In this document: positions 14,848 to 18,443 of the stretch, one piece after another
Layout: each line of letters opens with the position of its first letter
Numbering within the stretch: position 1 is the stretch's first letter
Assembly: GCA_903953615.1 (NCBI GenBank)
Contig: CAJBKH010000010.1
Coordinates: forward strand, 1-18,443
Direction of reading: 5' to 3'
From: an uncultured Bacteroidota bacterium
GTDB taxonomy: Bacteria > Bacteroidota > Bacteroidia > NS11-12g > UBA955
Length of the DNA stretch: 18,443 nucleotides
Program-made: the position numbers and the translations under genes
The notes under the pieces: model-generated
What the model saw: the letters and a program-made list of their open reading frames with translations, nothing else
Told to the model about the DNA's origin: nothing
Database searches by the model: none

Positions 14848-15735
14848 TTACTTAAAATTAGAAGCAACAACAAGTTCTTTACCACCACCGCTGTAGTCGT
14901 AGAAACCTTTACCGGTTTTGGCACCTAGGTCGCCAGCCGTTACCATATTTACTAACAAAGGGCAAGGGGCATATTTTGTATTTCCTAAACCATCGTACAA
15001 AACATTCAAGATGGCTAAACAAACATCAAGTCCTATAAAATCGGCCAATTGAAGCGGACCCATTGGATGGGCCATACCCAATTTCATTACTGTATCAATT
15101 TCTTCAACACCAGCAACACCTTCGTGCAAAGTAATAATCGCCTCGTTGATCATTGGCATTAATATACGATTAGCAACAAAACCAGGGTAATCGTTTACCA
15201 AGGTAGGTGTTTTACCAATGGCTTTGCTTAAAGTCATGATTGTTTCAGTAACATCGGCACTGGTTTTATAACCATTAATTACCTCTACCAATTTCATTAC
15301 TGGCACGGGGTTCATAAAGTGCATGCCAATTACTTTCTCTGGTCGTGCAGTTACTGCCGCTATTTTAGTAATGCTAATGGATGATGTGTTAGATGCAAGT
15401 ATGCAATGCGCTGGCGCAGCTGCATCGATATCTTTAAAAAGTTGTAATTTAATACTAGAATTTTCAGTGGCTGCTTCAACTACTAAATCGGCATTTGATA
15501 CACCCGTTTTTAAATCAGTTGTAATACTAATGTTTGCCAATGTTTCTGACTTTTGAGCCTCGGTAATTAACTGTTTAGCAACTTGTCTATCCAAGTTTGA
15601 TCCAATTTTTGCAATGGCTTTTTGGAGCGCTGTTTCGTTAATATCAATAAGGTTAACTTTATAACCATTCATAGCAAACACATGCGCAATGCCATTTCCC
15701 ATTGTTCCAGAACCAATCACAGAAATATTTTTCAT
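14848..15735 (-). CDS. hbd: 3-hydroxybutyryl-CoA dehydrogenase (3-hydroxyacyl-CoA dehydrogenase family)
   Basis: A 295-residue NAD(P)-dependent dehydrogenase that interconverts 3-hydroxyacyl-CoA and acetoacyl-CoA, in fatty-acid or butanoate metabolism. The Rossmann motif GSGTMGNG is at 8-15. The catalytic His139 in GMHFMNPVPVMKLVEVI and Glu151 are 12 residues apart, as in characterised homologues. NDYPGFVANRILMPMINEAI starts the C-terminal helical domain, and LGMAHPMGPLQLADFIGLD lies in it. Length and single-domain layout match short-chain Hbd rather than multifunctional FadB. I chose the ATG at 15735; the in-frame ATG at 15756 would place its first codon inside the -7 promoter element. The Asp-box lipoprotein gene follows 12 bases after the stop. 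No other acyl-CoA genes are adjacent. Confidence 0.93.
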   Translation of the reverse strand: MKNISVIGSGTMGNGIAHVFAMNGYKVNLIDINETALQKAIAKIGSNLDRQVAKQLITEAQKSETLANISITTDLKTGVSNADLVVEAATENSSIKLQLFKDIDAAAPAHCILASNTSSISITKIAAVTARPEKVIGMHFMNPVPVMKLVEVINGYKTSADVTETIMTLSKAIGKTPTLVNDYPGFVANRILMPMINEAIITLHEGVAGVEEIDTVMKLGMAHPMGPLQLADFIGLDVCLAILNVLYDGLGNTKYAPCPLLVNMVTAGDLGAKTGKGFYDYSGGGKELVVASNFK

Positions 15736-15753
15736 ATTAAAATTATTATGCCG

Positions 15754-15761
15754 CAAAAATA
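15754..15761 (-). promoter_or_regulatory. Candidate -7 promoter element of hbd
   Basis: The minus strand reads TATTTTTG, an exact TAnnTTTG match, ending 18 bases before the ATG at 15735. It overlaps the alternative ATG at 15756 and so favours the shorter start. It probably also drives the Asp-box lipoprotein gene. Confidence 0.5.
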
Positions 15762-15810
15762 GTCAAAACCATTATGGAAAAAATAGTTTTGTAAAAAAAT
15801 ATACTAGACT

Positions 15811-17103
15811 TTAATTTGCTAATCCTTCTTTATACACTTGAAGACATCTATTTCTAGCAAAGGCATGGTCGACAATTGGCTTAGGATATTGAGGGCTTAA
15901 ATATTCTGGCACCCATTGTGCAATGTATTTGAATTGAGGATCGAAACGCTCGGTTTGTAAATAGGGATTAAACACTCTGAAATAAGGTGCTGCATCGACA
16001 CCAGAGCCAGCAGCCCATTGCCATCCCCCATTGTTGCTCGCTAAGTCGAAATCCAATAATTTTTCAGCAAAATAGGCTTCACCCCAACGCCAATCAATCA
16101 GTAAATGTTTGGTTAAAAAACTTGCGACTATCATGCGCACACGGTTGTGCATTAAGCCGGTGGTATTCAATTCTCGCATACCTGCATCTACAATAGGATA
16201 TCCAGTTTGACCTTGGCACCATTTTTCAAAAGTAACCTCATCATTCAACCAACTAATTTTATTGTAGGCTGGTTTGAAAGCCCCTTGTTCTACATGCGGA
16301 AAATGAAACAAGATCTGACTATAAAAGTCACGCCAAATCAATTCATTCAACCATTTTTCACTTAGCGTTTGTCCTTTGGCTGCTTTGTCGCGAATCGAAA
16401 TGGTACCGAATCGAAAATGTAAACTTAGTTTACTAGTGCCATCGATGGACGGAATATCTCTGTTTTGTTCATATTTTTTAATGACCCCTTGTTTTATTTC
16501 TTTCGAAGGATAAACAAAACTTGAGTCTTTAAAACCAATATCATTTAAAGTTAACATGCTCGTTACCGCTGTTTGATTTAAATATTGAAAAAACGCGCTA
16601 CAGGGATGGGGTTTGAAAGTATCTGCTGTTAGTTTAGACTTCCATTTATTTGAATAGGGTGTATAAACAGTATAAGGTTTACCATCGTCTTTCAAAACTT
16701 CATTTGTGTCAAAAACAACTTGGTCTTTGTAACTTTTAAAGTCGATGGACTGAAGCGTTAAATACTTTGTGATGGCATCATCTCTTTTAATTGCGGAGGG
16801 CTCATAATCGCGATTGGCAAAAACAGACTGAATGGTATGTTTTTCAACAAGGCTCTTAAATACTTCCAAAGGATTGCCATGAAACACCCAAAGGTCGGCA
16901 CCTAATTCATTTAACGCACGTTTGAGTTCAAGCAAGGTTTGATGAATAAACTGAACCCTTTTGTCGGTTTTATCAGAAAGTTTGTTAAGAATATTTTCAT
17001 CAAAAATAAAGATTGGTTGCACACTTTTACCTGATTTTAATGCATGGTATAAACCCGCATTATCATTCAACCTTAGGTCTCTTCTAAACCAAAATATATT
17101 CAT
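15811..17103 (-). CDS. phrB: Deoxyribodipyrimidine photolyase (cryptochrome/photolyase family)
   Basis: A 430-residue flavoenzyme that repairs cyclobutane pyrimidine dimers with blue light. The N-terminal antenna domain begins IFWFRRDLRLNDNAGL. The FAD domain shows SKLSLHFRFGTIS near 224-236, NELIWRDFY at 253-261 (Glu254 and Trp257, matching dimer-contact residues of the E. coli enzyme), TGYPIVDAGMREL at 300-312, MHNRVRMIVASFLTKHLLIDWRWGE at 318-342 and LASNNGGWQWAAGSGVDAAPYFRVFNP at 354-380. By spacing to E. coli PhrB the electron-transfer Trp triad would be Trp361, Trp338 and Trp285. Length is a little under the 472 of E. coli. The start codon overlaps the stop of the upstream epimerase gene (ATGA), so the two are coupled. 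Cryptochrome-only function is less likely given the dimer-site residues. Confidence 0.94.
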   Translation of the reverse strand: MNIFWFRRDLRLNDNAGLYHALKSGKSVQPIFIFDENILNKLSDKTDKRVQFIHQTLLELKRALNELGADLWVFHGNPLEVFKSLVEKHTIQSVFANRDYEPSAIKRDDAITKYLTLQSIDFKSYKDQVVFDTNEVLKDDGKPYTVYTPYSNKWKSKLTADTFKPHPCSAFFQYLNQTAVTSMLTLNDIGFKDSSFVYPSKEIKQGVIKKYEQNRDIPSIDGTSKLSLHFRFGTISIRDKAAKGQTLSEKWLNELIWRDFYSQILFHFPHVEQGAFKPAYNKISWLNDEVTFEKWCQGQTGYPIVDAGMRELNTTGLMHNRVRMIVASFLTKHLLIDWRWGEAYFAEKLLDFDLASNNGGWQWAAGSGVDAAPYFRVFNPYLQTERFDPQFKYIAQWVPEYLSPQYPKPIVDHAFARNRCLQVYKEGLAN

Positions 17104-18002
17104 TTTTCTAACAAATTTTGTAAGGCCATTTTCGATAATTCAAAATCGAATTTAAATCCTGTGTTTTTAATTTTATCATTGCTTACATTTTGGGATGTGA
17201 GCAATAGTTGATAACGTTCGCCAAAAATTAATTTCAATGCAAATATGGGAATATTAGGTAACAGCAATGGACGGTGTAAGCAATGTGCAATCTCTTTCGT
17301 TAAAACTTGAAGTTTAGCAGGATGAGAGGCCACCGCATTAAAGGTTCCAGCAATTTTATTTTCTAATAAATGTATCAGCATGCGACTCCAATCATCAATG
17401 TGAATCCAACTTATTATTTGTTGTCCATTACCAGGCACAGCACCAACATAAAAACGAATGGGCGTTGCTAGTTGTTTTAAAAAGCCTCCCTTTTCGGATA
17501 AAACAATACCCGTTCTCATAATGCTCACCAAAGTTGCTATATCATTAAACTGATGTGTCGCTTTTTCCCAATCTCCAACCAAATTGGAAATAAAACCCTC
17601 TCCTTTTGTGTAATCTTCCGTTAATTTATCTGAACAAATATTTGGATATAAACCTGTTGCGGTTCCTCCAATATAGTGCATTAATGGCGTTTTTCTTTTC
17701 TTAAAACCTTCGAACAAAACATTGGTAGAAATGATTCTACTATCTATTAGCTCCTTTTTTCTTTTAGCGCTAAAGGGCTTGTCGAATATACCAGCACCGC
17801 ATAGATTGATACAAATATCTACCCCTTCTAAGGCGGCTTCAGGTAATTCATTTTTTGCAGGTTGCCAATAAAAAATGGACTGATTGTCTGCTTTATTTTT
17901 TTGCGTGGACAATAAAACAACTTTATAATTTTTTTGTTTAAGCTTTGTTATTAGATTTGAACCAATTAATCCAGTACCACCAGCAACTAAAATTTTAAGC
18001 AT
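17100..18002 (-). CDS. NAD-dependent epimerase of the TIGR01777/YfcH (SDR39U1) family
   Basis: A 300-residue extended-SDR protein. The Rossmann motif GGTGLIG is at 8-14, right after MLKILVA. Further blocks match the YfcH group: GVDICINLCGAGIFDKPFSAKRKKELIDSRI, MHYIGGTATGLYP, IMRTGIVLSEKGGFLKQL, GNGQQIISWIHIDDW and GTFNAVASHP. A final segment (LKLIFGERYQLLLTSQNV with NTGFKFDFE) matches the small C-terminal domain of the family. The substrate is unknown. I chose the ATG at 18002; the frame is open 41 codons further up, but that extension lies across the divergent MerR gene and precedes the conserved Rossmann start. It overlaps the photolyase start by 4 bases. Homologues are often found beside photolyase genes, which suggests a shared photo-response context. 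Confidence 0.9.
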   Translation of the reverse strand: MLKILVAGGTGLIGSNLITKLKQKNYKVVLLSTQKNKADNQSIFYWQPAKNELPEAALEGVDICINLCGAGIFDKPFSAKRKKELIDSRIISTNVLFEGFKKRKTPLMHYIGGTATGLYPNICSDKLTEDYTKGEGFISNLVGDWEKATHQFNDIATLVSIMRTGIVLSEKGGFLKQLATPIRFYVGAVPGNGQQIISWIHIDDWSRMLIHLLENKIAGTFNAVASHPAKLQVLTKEIAHCLHRPLLLPNIPIFALKLIFGERYQLLLTSQNVSNDKIKNTGFKFDFELSKMALQNLLEK

Positions 18003-18009
18003 ATTATTA

Positions 18010-18017
18010 TAAACATA
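18010..18017 (-). promoter_or_regulatory. Weak candidate -7 element of the epimerase-photolyase operon
   Basis: The minus strand reads TATGTTTA, one base off TAnnTTTG, ending 7 bases before the epimerase ATG, so the leader would be very short. The divergent gap to the MerR gene is only 40 bases (18003-18042). It also holds ACAcTGT, a 7-base dyad at 18023-18029, and a plus-strand TAAGTTTT at 18029-18036. Confidence 0.3.
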
Positions 18018-18042
18018 TTTCAACACTGTAAGTTTTAAATTA

Positions 18043-18443
18043 ATGAAAAAAGGCAAAAAGGAATTTAGAAATAAATTATTTATCAAAGACATCGAGAATA
18101 TTTCGGGTATAAAAGCGCATACCATACGTATATGGGAACAACGTTATAAAATATTTGAACCTCATAGAACCGATACTGGCATTCGTTTTTATGACGAAGA
18201 ACAATTGCGTTTAATTTTGAACATCTCTATTCTTAATAATAATGGGTTTAAAATTTCTAAAATAGCTGAAATGACATTGGATGAAATCCATAAAAAATGT
18301 CAAGAGTTATCTGAAACAAAGTCAAAATATGACGGTCAAATTCAAGCCTTAGTTAGCACCATGATGTTATTTGATGAAAAGGAATTCAATAAAATTCTTT
18401 CCATTAATATTTTGAAAATTGGATTAGAAGAAACCATGATGCA
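18043..18443 (+). CDS. MerR-family transcriptional regulator (3' end missing)
   Basis: The frame starts at ATG 18043 and is open to the window edge, giving 133 residues. Residues about 12-32 (LFIKDIENISGIKAHTIRIWE) form the MerR helix-turn-helix, followed by the family signature IRIWEQRYKIFEPHRTDTGIRFYDEEQLRLI and the helical NNNGFKISKIAEMTLDEI, whose next helix (KKCQELSETKSKYDGQIQALVSTMMLFDEKEFNKIL) leads towards an effector domain that is not in the window. The WExRY...R-x-x-x-G-x-R-x-Y pattern is the type found in CarH/LitR-like regulators, where a cobalamin-binding light sensor follows the DNA-binding domain. That effector domain is inferred, not seen. It is divergent from the epimerase-photolyase pair, which it probably controls together with itself. 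Confidence 0.9.
   Translation, partial: MKKGKKEFRNKLFIKDIENISGIKAHTIRIWEQRYKIFEPHRTDTGIRFYDEEQLRLILNISILNNNGFKISKIAEMTLDEIHKKCQELSETKSKYDGQIQALVSTMMLFDEKEFNKILSINILKIGLEETMM

Noticed and set aside
18003..18125. Upstream extension of the epimerase reading frame (41 codons before the ATG at 18002)
   Set aside because: It lies over the divergent MerR coding region, and the Rossmann motif begins right after the 18002 ATG, as is usual for the family.
2623..18153. 13-base word ACGTTATAAAATA found three times on the plus strand (2623, 6075 and 18141)
   Set aside because: Two copies lie in coding sequence where the amino acids explain them, and the window is AT-rich; no shared position relative to genes.

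Overview
The window reads as ordinary chromosomal DNA of an AT-rich member of the Bacteroidota, probably a Chitinophagales- or Sphingobacteriales-like lineage. The reasons are: six candidate promoters with the Bacteroidota -7 element TAnnTTTG (one with a single mismatch), mostly extended to TTTGCA and close to start codons; few Shine-Dalgarno sequences; a CCDC81-type HU protein with a SPOR-like tail; three lipoproteins with SC lipoboxes; and a separate heptose-phosphate kinase. The lineage is inferred from these traits; no marker gene such as rRNA is present. I see no tRNA, rRNA, insertion sequence, prophage, CRISPR array or attachment site.

Layout. 1-2.0 kb: the end of a short-chain dehydrogenase and, facing it across a terminator, an M20 amidohydrolase. 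2.0-2.6 kb: a small lipoprotein of unknown function, possibly sharing a promoter region with the amidohydrolase. 2.6-4.9 kb (minus): an aminotransferase followed by the heptose kinase rfaE1, an apparent two-gene operon. 5.0-9.7 kb (plus): a tight six-gene run of HU/SPOR protein, exbB, exbD, tonB, folC and rnhA. It couples an energised envelope machine to folate and RNA/DNA housekeeping genes. 9.7-11.9 kb (minus): yebC, a two-domain universal stress protein and riboflavin synthase ribE. 12.0-12.6 kb (minus): an unknown lipoprotein. 12.7-15.7 kb (minus): 3-hydroxybutyryl-CoA dehydrogenase followed 12 bases later by a large Asp-box beta-propeller lipoprotein. 15.8-18.4 kb: a TIGR01777-type epimerase translationally coupled to a DNA photolyase (minus), facing the start of a MerR-family regulator (plus) that runs off the window.

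The genes mostly work as separate small operons. The two most coherent modules are the HU/SPOR-ExbB-ExbD-TonB envelope cluster and the MerR-epimerase-photolyase locus, which looks like a light- or photo-damage-response module. I did not find a convincing undescribed system. The points most worth a second look are those two modules, the Asp-box lipoprotein and the two orphan lipoproteins.
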